38,299 bases of DNA from Candidatus Acinetobacter avistercoris (GCA_018883945.1 JAHLFF010000218.1:1-38299), one strand, 5' to 3'; counted from the stretch's first letter, positions 1 to 11,371 are shown. Program-made: numbers and translations. Notes: generated by a model from the sequence alone, not told the origin.

Positions 1-105
1 ATAGCAAGAGTGAACCACCTGATCCCTTCCCGAACTCAGAAGTGAAACCTCTTCGCGCTGATGGTAGTGTGGGGTTACCCATGTGAGAGTAAGTCATCGC
101 CAGCT
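1..105 (+). rRNA. rrf: 5S ribosomal RNA, 5'-truncated by window edge
   Basis: The sequence from base 1 to about 105 matches the 5S rRNA core of gammaproteobacteria: the conserved stretch around CCGAACTCAGAAGTGAAAC (about 32-50), the loop E and helix IV/V region, and a 3' end CGCCAGCT that would pair with the missing 5' end. About ten bases of the 5' strand lie outside the window. This is the 3' end of an rRNA operon on the plus strand, and a strong terminator follows directly. The exact 3' end is uncertain by one or two bases. Confidence 0.93.
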
Positions 106-117
106 CATTAATTCTAA

Positions 118-168
118 AACACCCCCAACCCGAATAGCCTTGCTATGAGAGTTGGGGGTGTTTTTTTA
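118..168 (+). terminator. rho-independent terminator of the rRNA operon
   Basis: A 12-bp perfect stem pairs AACACCCCCAAC (118-129) with GTTGGGGGTGTT (151-162) around a 21-nt loop and runs into a tract of seven T. It follows the 5S rRNA by about 12 bases, as expected for the end of an rrn operon. Confidence 0.9.
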
Positions 169-367
169 TGCGCAAAATAAAGAAATAAAATAGGAGAAAA
201 AAGGAAAAAGAAAAGCTTCTAAAGTGATACGGGTTTTTTATTTAATGGGCTAATTTTATTCATATGCTTTAGAGATGTCATTATTAATTTTAAATCAAAA
301 AAAAGCTTGAAAATTACTATAATATTGAACATATTAAAATCTTAAATATTATAAAAAGGGATTTATA

Positions 368-1654
368 GTGAACAAAAAATTAGACTTCGCGGTTCAATCT
401 TTTTCAAGAGTTGCAATTTTAGGAATTACGTCCCTATTCATCGCTCAAAATATATATGCCATTTCATCAGATGAGTTAAAAAAAGTGGTTGTTGAGGACC
501 AAGCTGCTTATTTGAATACATTGAAAGAATTGGTGCATATTGAATCAGGGAGTAAAGATCTTCAAGGCTTAAATCAAATGGCTAAGGTGGTCAGTGATAA
601 ACTTAAATTGCAGGGTGGATTAGTAGAAATTATCCCTACGAATGATATTTATCGAATGGATGATACGCCCGAAAAAGTTGGTCCAATGGTAAAAGCTGTA
701 TTTAAAGGAAAAGGTAAATCTAAGGTTATGCTCATTGGGCATATGGATACAGTTTATCAAAAAGGTATGTTAGAAAATCAACCATTTAGAGTTGAAGGTG
801 AAAAAGCCTATGGTTTAGGAATTCTTGATGATAAACAAGGTATTGCTGCAGGACTACATATTGTTAATATTTTTAAGAAAATCAATTATCAAGACTATGG
901 TACTTTAACCATTTTATTTAATTCTGATGAAGAAATTAGTTCTCCAGGTTCACGAAAAACCATTACTGAAATTGCACAAAATCAAGATATTGTTTTGTCA
1001 TTTGAGGGGGGTGGTAAGGATGGTAATTTACGCTTAGCAACCAGTGGTATTGGTGCGGCATATTTAGACATTAAGGGTAAAGCTTCACATGCAGGTGTCA
1101 AGCCAGAAGAGGGGGTGAATGCGCTGACGGAGCTTGCTCATCAAATTGGGCAGTTGCAAGATTTAAGTCAATCAAAAACAGGTCTAAAGCTGAATTGGAC
1201 TGTTGCGAATGCAGGAAAAACACGTAATGTAATTCCTGATCAAGCTACGGCACAAGCTGATGTACGTGCTTTGAAAGTTGAAGATTTTGAAAATGTTGAA
1301 AAGACTCTTCTGGAGAAAGTAAAAAATAAAAAATTAGCAGATAGTCAGGTTGCTGTAAAATTTGAAATTCGACGACCACCACTAGTGGCTAATGATAATT
1401 CGCATAAATTAGCTGAGCTGGCCCAAAAAATTTATAAAGATGAATTAGGGTTGAATTTAAAAGTCTCCACAACGCCCACAGGCGGTGGAACAGATGCTGC
1501 ATTTGCTGGTTTAAAATCTAAAGCAGCAGTTATTGAAGGAATGGGTTTATCAGGTGATGGAGCACATTCTGATACGGCAGAGTATATTCTCATTGATAGT
1601 ATTGTGCCTAGACTTTATTTGGCGACACGTTTAATTATGGAAGCATCAAAATAA
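368..1654 (+). CDS. exported M20 family metallopeptidase (carboxypeptidase G2-like)
   Basis: A 428-residue zinc peptidase of the M20 (glutamate carboxypeptidase/ArgE/DapE) group, expected to remove C-terminal amino acids, often glutamate, from peptides or conjugates. The N-terminus has basic residues, a hydrophobic segment (about 15-28) and a likely cleavage after NIYA, so the enzyme is probably periplasmic. The metal-site motifs are visible in order: GHMDT with its His and Asp, the bridging DDKQG region, DEE with the catalytic and zinc-binding acids, and HSDTAE near the C-terminus. The dimerisation insert lies between. The start is GTG at 368, behind an AAAAGGGA ribosome binding site. The substrate cannot be deduced. 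It stands alone between the rRNA terminator and its own terminator. Confidence 0.88.
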   Translation: MNKKLDFAVQSFSRVAILGITSLFIAQNIYAISSDELKKVVVEDQAAYLNTLKELVHIESGSKDLQGLNQMAKVVSDKLKLQGGLVEIIPTNDIYRMDDTPEKVGPMVKAVFKGKGKSKVMLIGHMDTVYQKGMLENQPFRVEGEKAYGLGILDDKQGIAAGLHIVNIFKKINYQDYGTLTILFNSDEEISSPGSRKTITEIAQNQDIVLSFEGGGKDGNLRLATSGIGAAYLDIKGKASHAGVKPEEGVNALTELAHQIGQLQDLSQSKTGLKLNWTVANAGKTRNVIPDQATAQADVRALKVEDFENVEKTLLEKVKNKKLADSQVAVKFEIRRPPLVANDNSHKLAELAQKIYKDELGLNLKVSTTPTGGGTDAAFAGLKSKAAVIEGMGLSGDGAHSDTAEYILIDSIVPRLYLATRLIMEASK

Positions 1655-1666
1655 TTTTCTTGAATT

Positions 1667-1694
1667 AAAGAAGCCCCAATAGTGGGGCTTCTTT
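1667..1694. terminator. bidirectional terminator between the M20 peptidase gene and gltL
   Basis: The stem AAAGAAGCCCCA (1667-1678) pairs with TGGGGCTTCTTT (1683-1694) around a four-base loop, with A and T tracts on both sides. It serves the plus-strand peptidase gene and the convergent minus-strand glt operon. Confidence 0.87.
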
Positions 1695-1697
1695 TGT

Positions 1698-2441
1698 TTA
1701 ATGTACGACAGAAATTTTTTCTAAGAAGTGCTTAGTACGTTCATGGCGATCTTCAGGTTTATTAAAGAAATCATCTGTTGCACAATCTTCAAGAATCTTT
1801 CCTTCATCCATGAAAATAATACGGCTGGATACTTTACGTGCAAAACCCATTTCATGAGTTACACACATCATCGTCATACCTTCTTTGGCCAGTTGCGTCA
1901 TCACTTCGAGCACTTCTCCCACCATTTCTGGATCAAGAGCAGATGTTGGCTCATCGAATAACATACAGACTGGATCCATACATAAGCCACGCGCAATCGC
2001 GACACGCTGCTGCTGGCCACCAGAGAGTTGACCGGGAAATTTATCCTTATGAACAGTTAAGCCGACACGTTCTAAATATTGAAGCGCCTTTTTTCGTGCC
2101 TCATCCTTAGAGCGATCGAGTACTTTCATTTGACCTATCGTCAGGTTTTCCAAAACAGTCATATGAGGGAATAATTCAAAATGTTGAAATACCATTCCCA
2201 CACGTGAGCGGAATTTGGCTAAATCCGTTTTGGAATCTTTCAGAGGTGTTCCATCAACAATGATATTTCCTTGCTGAAAAGGTTCTAAAGCATTTACCGT
2301 TTTAATGAGGGTTGATTTTCCAGAACCTGAGGGACCACAAACCACAACCACTTCACCTTTTTCGATGGCAGTAGAACAGTCCGTTAAGACTTGAAAATCA
2401 CCATACCATTTTGAGACATCTTGTATTTCTATCATTGGCAT
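1698..2441 (-). CDS. gltL: glutamate/aspartate ABC importer, ATP-binding subunit
   Basis: A 247-residue ABC ATPase of the polar amino-acid uptake family. It powers import of glutamate/aspartate through GltJK with the binding protein GltI. Motifs in order are Walker [10 protein letters not shown] (36-44), the Q-loop in VFQHFELFP, the signature LSGGQQQR, Walker B MLFDEP with the catalytic Glu, the D-loop SALD and the H-loop in VTHEMGFA. Length and motif spacing match GltL/GlnQ proteins. A GGAG site seven bases before ATG at 2441 supports the start. It is the last gene of the minus-strand operon, 11 bases after gltK, and ends just before a shared terminator. Confidence 0.95.
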   Translation of the reverse strand: MPMIEIQDVSKWYGDFQVLTDCSTAIEKGEVVVVCGPSGSGKSTLIKTVNALEPFQQGNIIVDGTPLKDSKTDLAKFRSRVGMVFQHFELFPHMTVLENLTIGQMKVLDRSKDEARKKALQYLERVGLTVHKDKFPGQLSGGQQQRVAIARGLCMDPVCMLFDEPTSALDPEMVGEVLEVMTQLAKEGMTMMCVTHEMGFARKVSSRIIFMDEGKILEDCATDDFFNKPEDRHERTKHFLEKISVVH

Positions 2442-2452
2442 TTTGATTCTCC

Positions 2453-3130
2453 TTATCGAATGATGGCTATTTTTTGATGTAAACGCTTCACCAAACGTGA
2501 CAGCGCAAAGGAAATAACGAAGTAAATTACAGCGACCAGTAAGTAGAATACTGCCTTGGTTTCAGAACCGTAAGTATTGGCCAGTGTGTTTGCATTACCC
2601 AAGAAATCTGGTGCACTAATGACATAGACCAATGAAACGTCTTGGAAAAGGACAATGGACTGGGTCAAAATGATCGGCAACATATTGCGAAAAGCTTGCG
2701 GCAGCACCACAAATGACATCGTTTGTCGGTATGTAAAACCAAGCGCATAACCTGCATTGACCTGTCCTTTAGACACAGATTGAATGCCTGAACGTACAAT
2801 TTCTGAAAAGAATGCTGCTTCAAAAATGGCAAAGGTCACCACACTTGAAAATAATGGTCCATAATAGGTGTGATATTGAAAGTCAAAAAACTTAGGCAGT
2901 AAAAAGTAAAAGATAAATATGACTTGAATCAGTGGTACTCCACGGAAAAAGTCGACATAAAACTTGGCAAATCCACTGGCGATTTTACTGTTTGATAATC
3001 GCATCATGGCAAGTGGAGTACCAATCAAAATACCACCGATAATCGATAAAACAGTGACGGTAATGGTAAATTTGAAGCCTGCCAGAAGGGTAGCAATGAC
3101 ATCTTCATTTTGTAAAATACTAAAATCCAT
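2453..3130 (-). CDS. gltK: glutamate/aspartate ABC importer, permease subunit GltK
   Basis: A 225-residue inner-membrane permease of the HisM/GltK type with about five hydrophobic segments. The EAA-like cytoplasmic loop that contacts the ATPase is visible near the middle ([20 protein letters not shown]). The first residues include the usual amphipathic [16 protein letters not shown] segment. An AGGAGG site overlaps the end of gltJ, and only two bases separate the reading frames, so translation is probably coupled. Together with GltJ it forms the heterodimeric channel. Assignment of this copy as GltK rather than GltJ rests on its length and position in the operon. Confidence 0.93.
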   Translation of the reverse strand: MDFSILQNEDVIATLLAGFKFTITVTVLSIIGGILIGTPLAMMRLSNSKIASGFAKFYVDFFRGVPLIQVIFIFYFLLPKFFDFQYHTYYGPLFSSVVTFAIFEAAFFSEIVRSGIQSVSKGQVNAGYALGFTYRQTMSFVVLPQAFRNMLPIILTQSIVLFQDVSLVYVISAPDFLGNANTLANTYGSETKAVFYLLVAVIYFVISFALSRLVKRLHQKIAIIR

Positions 3131-3132
3131 GC

Positions 3133-3975
3133 TTATTTACCTCCTGAGCCAAGACCTGGTACAGCCATCCGTCTTTCCACCCAAGCCATTAAATATTTAA
3201 TGCAATAGGTAATAATCAGATACACAGGTGTAGAAAGAATCAGAATCACAATGTCTTGTGAAGTTTCTTCACGCATTGTTTTGGTATAAGCAAAGAAATT
3301 CAGCACGCTTAAAGCAAATAAAACGGCCGAATTTTTAAAGACGTTCATGGCTTCGGATGTTAGCGTTGGCCATACGATTCGATAGGCCACAGGTAAAATT
3401 ACATAGCGGTAGCTTTGGTTTTGAGATAAACCAATGGCAAATGCTGCATTTTTTTGACCTTGAGATACGGTATTGATACCTGCACGAACTTGCTCAGCGA
3501 TACGAGCAGCAGTATATAAGCCGAGCGCAAACACCCCAATAATTGCTGGATTATCATTGAGAATATTTTGCCACCACCCACCAGCAACCATTTCACCACT
3601 GCCTGTGCTCAGGCTCAGCGGTAGTAATTGAGGGAATACAAATGCCCAGAAAAACAGTTGAACGATAAGTGGAATATTACGAAAAAGTTCGACATAACAT
3701 GTGCCGATAAATGAAAGCGGTTTATTCGGTAGTGTTCGCATGATTCCAATCAAGGAACCCAGAACAAATGCAATAATAAATGCAGCAAAGGCGGTCCAGA
3801 GCATTGTCCATACGCCAGAACCTAAGATTTGCAGCCAAGTGGGCGCATCGGCAATAGGGGAATAGCTTTCCCCGCCAATTGCTTTACAAATTGATTCTGC
3901 CCAAGTGGCTTTATCTTCACCGTATTCATTAGATGCTAAACAATAAGCAGTCCAATTAAGTGAGCCAACTGACAT
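3133..3975 (-). CDS. gltJ: glutamate/aspartate ABC importer, permease subunit GltJ
   Basis: A 280-residue permease of the polar amino-acid ABC family. It is longer than E. coli GltJ because of an N-terminal periplasmic-looking stretch (about residues 5-50) before the first long hydrophobic segment. The EAA loop is visible (NAAFAIGLSQNQSYRYVILPVA). It follows gltI after an 89-base gap that carries a 12-bp hairpin. Partner of GltK in the membrane and of GltL in the cytoplasm. The family assignment is firm; the exact substrate preference (Glu, Asp or both) is taken from the family and gene set. Confidence 0.93.
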   Translation of the reverse strand: MSVGSLNWTAYCLASNEYGEDKATWAESICKAIGGESYSPIADAPTWLQILGSGVWTMLWTAFAAFIIAFVLGSLIGIMRTLPNKPLSFIGTCYVELFRNIPLIVQLFFWAFVFPQLLPLSLSTGSGEMVAGGWWQNILNDNPAIIGVFALGLYTAARIAEQVRAGINTVSQGQKNAAFAIGLSQNQSYRYVILPVAYRIVWPTLTSEAMNVFKNSAVLFALSVLNFFAYTKTMREETSQDIVILILSTPVYLIITYCIKYLMAWVERRMAVPGLGSGGK

Positions 3976-4012
3976 GTGTGCTCCTAGAATAAATTATTTT
4001 TTATCATGAAAG

Positions 4013-4041
4013 AAACCAAAGCATTTGAGATGCTTTGGTTT
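4013..4041 (-). terminator. intercistronic hairpin between gltI and gltJ (attenuator or mRNA stabiliser)
   Basis: AAACCAAAGCAT (4013-4024) pairs perfectly with ATGCTTTGGTTT (4030-4041) around a five-base loop. Read on the minus strand the downstream flank is only moderately T-rich, so it may be a leaky terminator or a 3'-end stabiliser. Such elements often let the binding-protein gene be expressed above the permease genes. Confidence 0.6.
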
Positions 4042-4064
4042 GATTATTGAATAAATCGTTATTT

Positions 4065-4964
4065 TTAATTAATACCTGTGTCATTTGGAGCAGCTTTAAG
4101 TTTGTTATAAGAGCTACTCATTGGCATATTTAGATTAATGTTTTTAGGCGCTATAGGGGACTGGAACCATTTTTTATAAAGAGCGACCATTTGTCCATTT
4201 TTCCACATCCCTGTTACAACTCGATCAGCAATCGCTTTGTACTTAGGATCATCTTTAGGCAGCATGATGCCATATGGCTCAGATGATAAAACAGGGCCGA
4301 CGATTTTAAAATCTTTAGGCGTAGATGATTTTGCAATGAGGCCAGCTAGAATATTGTCATCCATTACAAATGCGGCTGCACGACCTGAGGCAACCATGGC
4401 AAATGAGTCGGAGTGATCTTTACCATACACGTTGGTGACTTTGACTTGTTCACCTTTGGCACCCATTTTAATGTACTTATCTGAGGTTGTGCCCTGAGTC
4501 GTTGCTACTGCTTTGCCGTTCAAATCCCCTAAATCTTTCACTGTGGAATTCGCTTTTACGACCATGCGAACTTCAGTTGCATAATAGTTTGTAGAGAAGC
4601 TTACTTGTTGTTGACGTTGAATCGAGTTGGTGGTTGTTCCGCATTCCATATCGATATTGCCGGCCAGCATTTCTGGAATACGTGTAGAGGAGGTGACTGC
4701 TTTAAATTCAACTTTGAGTGCTGGAAGTTTAAGTTCTTTCTTCAGCTCATTGGCAAAATTATTACAGATATCGATGGCATAACCGAGTGGTTTTCCAGCG
4801 ACAATATATGAAATTGGGTCGGATGATTCACGATATCCAATCACCACTTTGCCTGAAGCTTTGATCTTAGCAAGTGTATCGGCGGCTTGAACCTGAGAAA
4901 AAGCACCGCCAGCAAGAATAACGCCCAATGCTGATGCCAGTACTTTTGTTGTTAGCTTTTTCAT
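4065..4964 (-). CDS. gltI: glutamate/aspartate ABC importer, periplasmic binding protein
   Basis: A solute-binding protein of family 3 (about 299 residues) that captures glutamate/aspartate in the periplasm and delivers it to GltJKL. It has a Sec signal peptide with cleavage probably after QVQA (about residue 28), then the family pattern GKVVIGYRESSDPISY, the CGTTTNS region and VATTQGTTSDKYI. The reading frame opens at a GTG at 4967, directly before ATG at 4964. I chose the ATG because a GGAG site lies eight bases upstream of it. First gene of the minus-strand glt operon; its promoter must lie in the 4968-5257 gap, but I could not pick out a convincing one. Confidence 0.95.
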   Translation of the reverse strand: MKKLTTKVLASALGVILAGGAFSQVQAADTLAKIKASGKVVIGYRESSDPISYIVAGKPLGYAIDICNNFANELKKELKLPALKVEFKAVTSSTRIPEMLAGNIDMECGTTTNSIQRQQQVSFSTNYYATEVRMVVKANSTVKDLGDLNGKAVATTQGTTSDKYIKMGAKGEQVKVTNVYGKDHSDSFAMVASGRAAAFVMDDNILAGLIAKSSTPKDFKIVGPVLSSEPYGIMLPKDDPKYKAIADRVVTGMWKNGQMVALYKKWFQSPIAPKNINLNMPMSSSYNKLKAAPNDTGIN

Positions 4965-4967
4965 CAC

Positions 4968-5481
4968 GAAATCTCCATTTCTAATTTTGATATTTGACCG
5001 AATTTTTAATTCGTTAATCTACTTATTTGGTTATTCAAAATTCATACCACATTTCCGTGTGAATGATTAATAGATACCCTATCAATATTTTTATACGCTA
5101 GACCAAGATAAGTAAAGGGCAAAAAAAGATATCTTCTGAATACCGTATTTGAAGTCATCATTACATTGATTAAGTTTTATTGTATTGAAAACAGACAATT
5201 TGCATAGTGCTTTGAGCATTTATTTGATGGATATACTTTGTAAGCCTATTTATATAATTGATATCCCTACCTGAGAAAAATATAACTTATCCAAACAGTT
5301 ATTGGGTTTAAAAAAACACTTGTGAATAGTTCTTATATTAATCTCTCTGATTTAATAGCGTTTATTATGTTTTAAATCAGATGTTGATCTTGAAATAAGC
5401 TTTCCAATATGAGAAATGTTGTGTTATAAAATTATTAGGCATGATTTTTGCTTAAATATTAGAATAAGGAGGGATGTGGTT
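4968..5481. other. divergent intergenic region gltI / rpoN
   Basis: A gap of about 510 bases with no supported gene. It must hold the leader and promoter of the minus-strand glt operon and the promoter region of rpoN. Only one well-spaced sigma70-like promoter stands out (5258-5286, plus strand). The remainder is AT-rich with no clear RNA fold, repeat or short ORF with a good ribosome binding site. Confidence 0.6.
5258..5286 (+). promoter_or_regulatory. candidate sigma70 promoter for rpoN
   Basis: TTGATA (5258-5263) and TATAAC (5281-5286) are separated by exactly 17 bases. It lies about 195 bases upstream of the rpoN start, which would give a long untranslated leader. Matches are common by chance in such AT-rich DNA, so this is tentative. 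Confidence 0.45.
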
Positions 5482-6933
5482 ATGAAGTTATCATTAGGAC
5501 TTAAAGTATCAAATTCTTTGTCCTTGACCCCTCAATTACAGCAAGCGATTCGATTATTACAATTGTCCAGTTTGGAGTTAGAGCAAGAAGTTCAACTGCA
5601 ATTGGATAGCAATCCATTATTGGAAAAAATTGAAGAAGAAAATCTCAACCAGAGCTTGGAAGAACTGCATCAAGAACAGGCGGTAACGGACTTAAGTCAC
5701 GAACTTAACGCAGATCATTTGCCCAAAGATCTTCCAGTGGATACCGAATGGGATGATGTGTATACCCATCAATCTTCAGCGATGGAAATGCCAGAATTTG
5801 AAGAAAGAGAAGATAATCATCATATTCAGAACAGTTTAAAAGATCATATTTTAGAGCAAGTCAATTTACTGCATTTTTCTAAAATTGACCGTTTAATTGC
5901 TTATTGTATTGTTGATGGTTTGGATGAAAAAGGCTTTCTTGATGAGTCTATAGAAGAAATTTTAGCTGCAGTTCAGCGCCTTTTAAGTCAAATGGAAATT
6001 CAAGAAGACATTGAACTTGATGAAGTAGTCGTTGTGTTAAAACACATACAGCGTTTAGAACCAGTGGGGGTGGGCGCGCGAACTTTAGTTGAGAGCCTAT
6101 ATGTTCAACTGGATGTATTGCCAATTCAGACAGAATTAAGAAAAGAAGCGTTACTATTATTAAAATATCATCAACTTTTAATCGCTAATGATTTGAATAA
6201 ATTGATTAAGCAAACAGGGCTGAGCATTGAACAACTCAAAGGTGGAATTGAGCTTTTAAAATCTTTGCAACCTTATCCTGGACTTGCTTTTGAGAATAAT
6301 AGTTTGGAATATCAAGTGCCTGATGTGGTGGTTTCTAAGAAAAATGACACATGGTTTGTTCAATTAAATCCAGATGTATTGCCTAAGCTTCGTGTTAATT
6401 CGTTCTATGCCAACATGATTAAACGAGCAGATCAAAGTGTGGATAATCAGTATTTGAGAAATCAAATGTTAGATGCGAAAAACTTTATTAAAAGTGTGGA
6501 TGAACGCCATAAAACACTTTTGAAAGTTGCATCCTGTATTGTACGTCATCAACGAGAATTTTTAGAAATTGGTGCTGAGGGAATGAAACCTTTGGTTTTA
6601 CGTGATGTAGCAGAAGAGGTTGAGCTGCACGAATCAACAGTTTCACGTGTGACCACCAATAAGTTTTTATTAACGCCACGGGGATTATTCGAGCTTAAAT
6701 ATTTCTTTTCGAGCCATGTAGGCACTTCAACAGGTGGAGAGGCATCTTCTACTGCTATTCGTGCCAAGCTTAAAAAATTAATTGCTGACGAGAATCCAAG
6801 AAAACCTTTATCAGATAATTCATTGGCAAAAATGTTGAATGAAGATGGTATTGAGGTCGCAAGAAGAACGGTCGCAAAATATCGCGAATCGTTACATATT
6901 CCTTCATCTTCAGATCGAAAAGTCTTGATCTAA
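5482..6933 (+). CDS. rpoN: RNA polymerase sigma-54 factor
   Basis: Sigma-54, which directs RNA polymerase to -24/-12 promoters and needs AAA+ activators. Region I is the Gln/Leu-rich N-terminus (LTPQLQQAIRLLQLSSLELE). It is followed by an acidic region II (about 40-110), the core-binding domain, a helix-turn-helix around DVAEEVELHESTVSR and the RpoN box ARRTVAKYRE near the C-terminus. The frame is open from 5416, but ATG at 5482 has an AAGGAGGG site eight bases upstream and gives the normal N-terminus, for 483 residues. In this chromosomal order hpf follows after a strong hairpin. The lptA/lptB genes that precede rpoN in many gammaproteobacteria are absent here. Confidence 0.96.
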   Translation: MKLSLGLKVSNSLSLTPQLQQAIRLLQLSSLELEQEVQLQLDSNPLLEKIEEENLNQSLEELHQEQAVTDLSHELNADHLPKDLPVDTEWDDVYTHQSSAMEMPEFEEREDNHHIQNSLKDHILEQVNLLHFSKIDRLIAYCIVDGLDEKGFLDESIEEILAAVQRLLSQMEIQEDIELDEVVVVLKHIQRLEPVGVGARTLVESLYVQLDVLPIQTELRKEALLLLKYHQLLIANDLNKLIKQTGLSIEQLKGGIELLKSLQPYPGLAFENNSLEYQVPDVVVSKKNDTWFVQLNPDVLPKLRVNSFYANMIKRADQSVDNQYLRNQMLDAKNFIKSVDERHKTLLKVASCIVRHQREFLEIGAEGMKPLVLRDVAEEVELHESTVSRVTTNKFLLTPRGLFELKYFFSSHVGTSTGGEASSTAIRAKLKKLIADENPRKPLSDNSLAKMLNEDGIEVARRTVAKYRESLHIPSSSDRKVLI

Positions 6934-6954
6934 AATTCGAAGTGTGAGTATTCT

Positions 6955-6990
6955 AGAGATTCATTATGACAAAATAATGAATCTCTTTTT
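6955..6990 (+). terminator. rho-independent terminator after rpoN
   Basis: A 13-bp perfect stem, AGAGATTCATTAT (6955-6967) with ATAATGAATCTCT (6974-6986), has a six-base loop and ends in a T tract. It separates rpoN from hpf, so hpf probably has its own promoter in 6991-7100. Confidence 0.87.
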
Positions 6991-7113
6991 ATTTAGATGA
7001 GGCGTAGTTAATATTGGTTACATGAATGATTTTATAGAATTATTTTATATATTCTGTCATGCGATTTTTGACTATGACTGACTCACATTATGAAAAAGGC
7101 GAGGGATGGAATT

Positions 7114-7452
7114 ATGCAAATAACAATTCGTGGACATCATTTAAGTATCACACCAGCGATTGAAGAGAATATTCGCTGTAAATTCACTGAAATGACGAAA
7201 CATCTCGATCAGGTAAATAGTTTACAGGTGAAACTCAGTAAAGATCACCAAGTGACTAAACGCTCTAAAAAAGGCAGTTCAAATCATATTGCTGAAGCCA
7301 TAGTACGTTTACCCGGTGTTGAGTTTTTTGCTCAAGCGACGGGGGATGATATGTATGCTTCAATAAAAAAACTGACTGAGAAAATAAAAAAGCAATTATT
7401 ACGTTATCGTAAAATGCAAATGAACTTCCAACCATTGGTCCTAGAGGCATAA
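7114..7452 (+). CDS. hpf: ribosome hibernation promoting factor (short form)
   Basis: A 112-residue protein of the HPF/YfiA (sigma-54 modulation protein) family that binds the 30S subunit and helps form inactive ribosomes in stationary phase. The family fold is indicated by MQITIRGHHLSITPAIEE at the start, a basic stretch (KRSKKGS), the DDMYASIKKLTEKIKKQL helix and RYRKMQ near the end. The frame extends back to 7090, but ATG at 7114 follows a GAGGGATGGA site and matches the family start. The short length places it with HPF rather than long HPF. It sits downstream of rpoN as in many gammaproteobacteria. Confidence 0.93.
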   Translation: MQITIRGHHLSITPAIEENIRCKFTEMTKHLDQVNSLQVKLSKDHQVTKRSKKGSSNHIAEAIVRLPGVEFFAQATGDDMYASIKKLTEKIKKQLLRYRKMQMNFQPLVLEA

Positions 7453-7469
7453 TTGTTGTAAAGTTTGAA

Positions 7470-7497
7470 AAAGAGGTTGAATAACCTCTTTTTTTTA
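7470..7497 (+). terminator. rho-independent terminator after hpf
   Basis: AAAGAGGTT (7470-7478) pairs with AACCTCTTT (7483-7491) around a four-base loop and runs on into further T residues. Confidence 0.85.
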
Positions 7498-7591
7498 TAG
7501 ATTAATTGTATGTGCTGCTGAATTAATCTGATCACTTATAGTAAAATATATGGTTTTTACACTATCGATCGTCCCATGAGAGGTCTTTGCA

Positions 7592-7843
7592 ATGAATAGT
7601 GATCAGCTCACTGATATTTTGAAAGCTGCTTTTCCTACTGCTGATATTGCTGTAAGTGGACAAGGCGGTAAGTTTGACCTCCGTATTGTAGATGATCAAT
7701 TTGAAGGTAAAAGACCTGTTGCCCGTCAGCAAGCTGTGTATGCTCCGTTAAATACCCATATAACCAGCGGTGAAGTTCATGCCGTTACAATTCGCGCAAT
7801 GACAAAAGAAGAATGGCGCAAAGCTAGTCTTTTCGGAGCTTAA
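7592..7843 (+). CDS. ibaG: BolA family protein IbaG
   Basis: An 83-residue BolA-like protein. The family is linked to iron-sulfur cluster trafficking with monothiol glutaredoxins, and IbaG in E. coli to acid stress. Visible family features are the fold start LTDILKAAFPTADIAVSG and the C-terminal HAVTIRAMTKEEW, with the conserved His used for cluster ligation. An AGAGGT site precedes the ATG. The gene lies six bases upstream of murA and is probably co-transcribed with it; the same ibaG-murA pairing occurs in E. coli, which supports the name over other BolA paralogues. Confidence 0.9.
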   Translation: MNSDQLTDILKAAFPTADIAVSGQGGKFDLRIVDDQFEGKRPVARQQAVYAPLNTHITSGEVHAVTIRAMTKEEWRKASLFGA

Positions 7844-9807
<1,964 letters not shown>

Positions 9808-9833
9808 AAGGTTGAATGCTTTTTTAATAAAAG

Positions 9834-9862
9834 ACCGTTACTCATGAGTGGCGGTTTTTTTA
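9834..9862 (+). terminator. rho-independent terminator after hisG
   Basis: The stem ACCGTTACTC (9834-9843) pairs with GAGTGGCGGT (9846-9855), including two G-T wobble pairs, and is followed by seven T residues. Confidence 0.75.
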
Positions 9863-10015
9863 TGTGCTCTGATCCGCAAGGATGTTTCTAGTGAATACGA
9901 TATATGATATAAAAAAAATCTATCAAAGTACTTGATTTAGGGCAGCATAGATAACCACAACGACGGCGAAAACGGGTAAACTAAAGCTTCCTATTTATTT
10001 TTTGTGGATAAATTG

Positions 10016-11305
10016 ATGCGACGTTTATCGACTCAAGATCAAAGCTTTAAACAAACTTTTGCAGATTTGTTAGCTTTTGAGACTGTGAGTGACCCTGAGC
10101 TTTTAAAAACCGTAGATCAAATCATTGCAGACGTTCGTCAGCATGGTGATGCTCATGTTCTTAAACTTACACAGCAGTTCGATCGACATCCCGCACATCA
10201 ATTTTCCGATTTAGAATTAACGCAAGCACAGCTGAAAGCAGCATTTGAAGGCTTAAGTTCAGAAGTCCGTGAAGCTTTAGAGTTGGCGGCAGAGCGAATT
10301 CGTGAGTTCCATCAAGCGCAAAAGCAAGACGGTTGGACGTATGTTGATGCATTGGGAAATACGTTAGGTCAAAAAGTTACGCCTTTAGATCGTGTCGGTA
10401 TCTATGTGCCGGGTGGTTTAGCGTCATATCCATCTTCTGTATTAATGAATGCGATTCCAGCACATGTTGCAGGCGTGCCAGAGATTATTATGGTGGTTCC
10501 TGCACCAAATGGTGATTTGAATCCTTTGGTTTTGGCTGCCGCACATCTAGCTGGCGTGCATCGTGTATTTACTGTCGGTGGTGCGCAGGCTGTTGCAGCA
10601 TTGGCTTATGGTACTGAATCGATTCCCTCTGTAGATAAGATTACAGGGCCAGGAAATCGTTTCGTGGCTGCTGCAAAACGTGCTGTTTTTGGACAAGTTG
10701 GCATTGATATGATCGCAGGGCCTTCAGAGATTCTTGTCTATGCAGAAGGTGAGAATAATGCAGAATGGTTAGCGATGGATCTGTTGTCTCAAGCTGAACA
10801 TGACACAGTCGCACAAGCTGTTTTTATTACGCCAGATGCCCAATTATTAAATGATGTTGCTGAAGCAATTGAAGCGCACTTAGAAGCTTTACCAAAAGCT
10901 GAGATTGCACGGACTTCAATCGCCAATCGTGGTGCATTAGTATTGGTTAAAAACCGTGCTGAAGCTATTGAGTTAATTAATCAGGTGGCAGCTGAACATT
11001 TAATGCTTTGTTTAGATGATGCTCAAGCGATGTCTGAGCAAATTCGCCATGCAGGTGCAATCTTTATGGGTCGATATACACCAGAAGCAATTGGTGACTA
11101 TTGTGCAGGGCCAAACCATGTCTTACCGACATCTGGCACGGCACGGTTTTCATCGCCACTGGGTGTATATGATTTCCAAAAACGTTCAAGCTTAATTATG
11201 TGCTCGGAAGAGGGCGTAAAAACCTTAGCAAAGACAGCGGATATTTTGGCACAACAAGAAAACTTGGATGCCCATGCACGCTCAGCCCGTTATCGTTATC
11301 AATAA
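10016..11305 (+). CDS. hisD: histidinol dehydrogenase
   Basis: The zinc enzyme for the last two steps of histidine synthesis, oxidising L-histidinol to L-histidine with two NAD. The family segments are present: [18 protein letters not shown], the [14 protein letters not shown] region, [19 protein letters not shown], the zinc-site LSQAEHD, and EHLMLC with [12 protein letters not shown]. The reading frame begins with GTG at 10004. I chose the in-frame ATG at 10016 because it gives the usual short N-terminus (MRRLSTQD) of 429 residues. Neither start has a strong ribosome binding site, so this is uncertain. A hairpin lies between it and hisC. Confidence 0.95.
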   Translation: MRRLSTQDQSFKQTFADLLAFETVSDPELLKTVDQIIADVRQHGDAHVLKLTQQFDRHPAHQFSDLELTQAQLKAAFEGLSSEVREALELAAERIREFHQAQKQDGWTYVDALGNTLGQKVTPLDRVGIYVPGGLASYPSSVLMNAIPAHVAGVPEIIMVVPAPNGDLNPLVLAAAHLAGVHRVFTVGGAQAVAALAYGTESIPSVDKITGPGNRFVAAAKRAVFGQVGIDMIAGPSEILVYAEGENNAEWLAMDLLSQAEHDTVAQAVFITPDAQLLNDVAEAIEAHLEALPKAEIARTSIANRGALVLVKNRAEAIELINQVAAEHLMLCLDDAQAMSEQIRHAGAIFMGRYTPEAIGDYCAGPNHVLPTSGTARFSSPLGVYDFQKRSSLIMCSEEGVKTLAKTADILAQQENLDAHARSARYRYQ

Positions 11306-11322
11306 GCTTTTGTAAAAGATTC

Positions 11323-11348
11323 AAGGGCTGTTAAATCAGCCCTTTTTT
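11323..11348 (+). terminator. rho-independent terminator between hisD and hisC
   Basis: AAGGGCTG (11323-11330) pairs with CAGCCCTT (11337-11344) around a six-base loop, followed by T residues. It lies 28 bases before hisC, so hisC expression needs read-through or a promoter overlapping this short gap. Confidence 0.75.
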
Positions 11349-11371
11349 GAAACAAAAATTGAGATTAAAAA

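Noticed and set aside
318..323. TATAAT upstream of the M20 peptidase gene as a promoter
   Set aside because: No -35-like sequence lies at 15-19 bases upstream and the region is so AT-rich that the hexamer alone is not evidence.
1728..2110. plus-strand ORFs opposite gltL
   Set aside because: Antisense to an intact ABC ATPase gene; no start signals.
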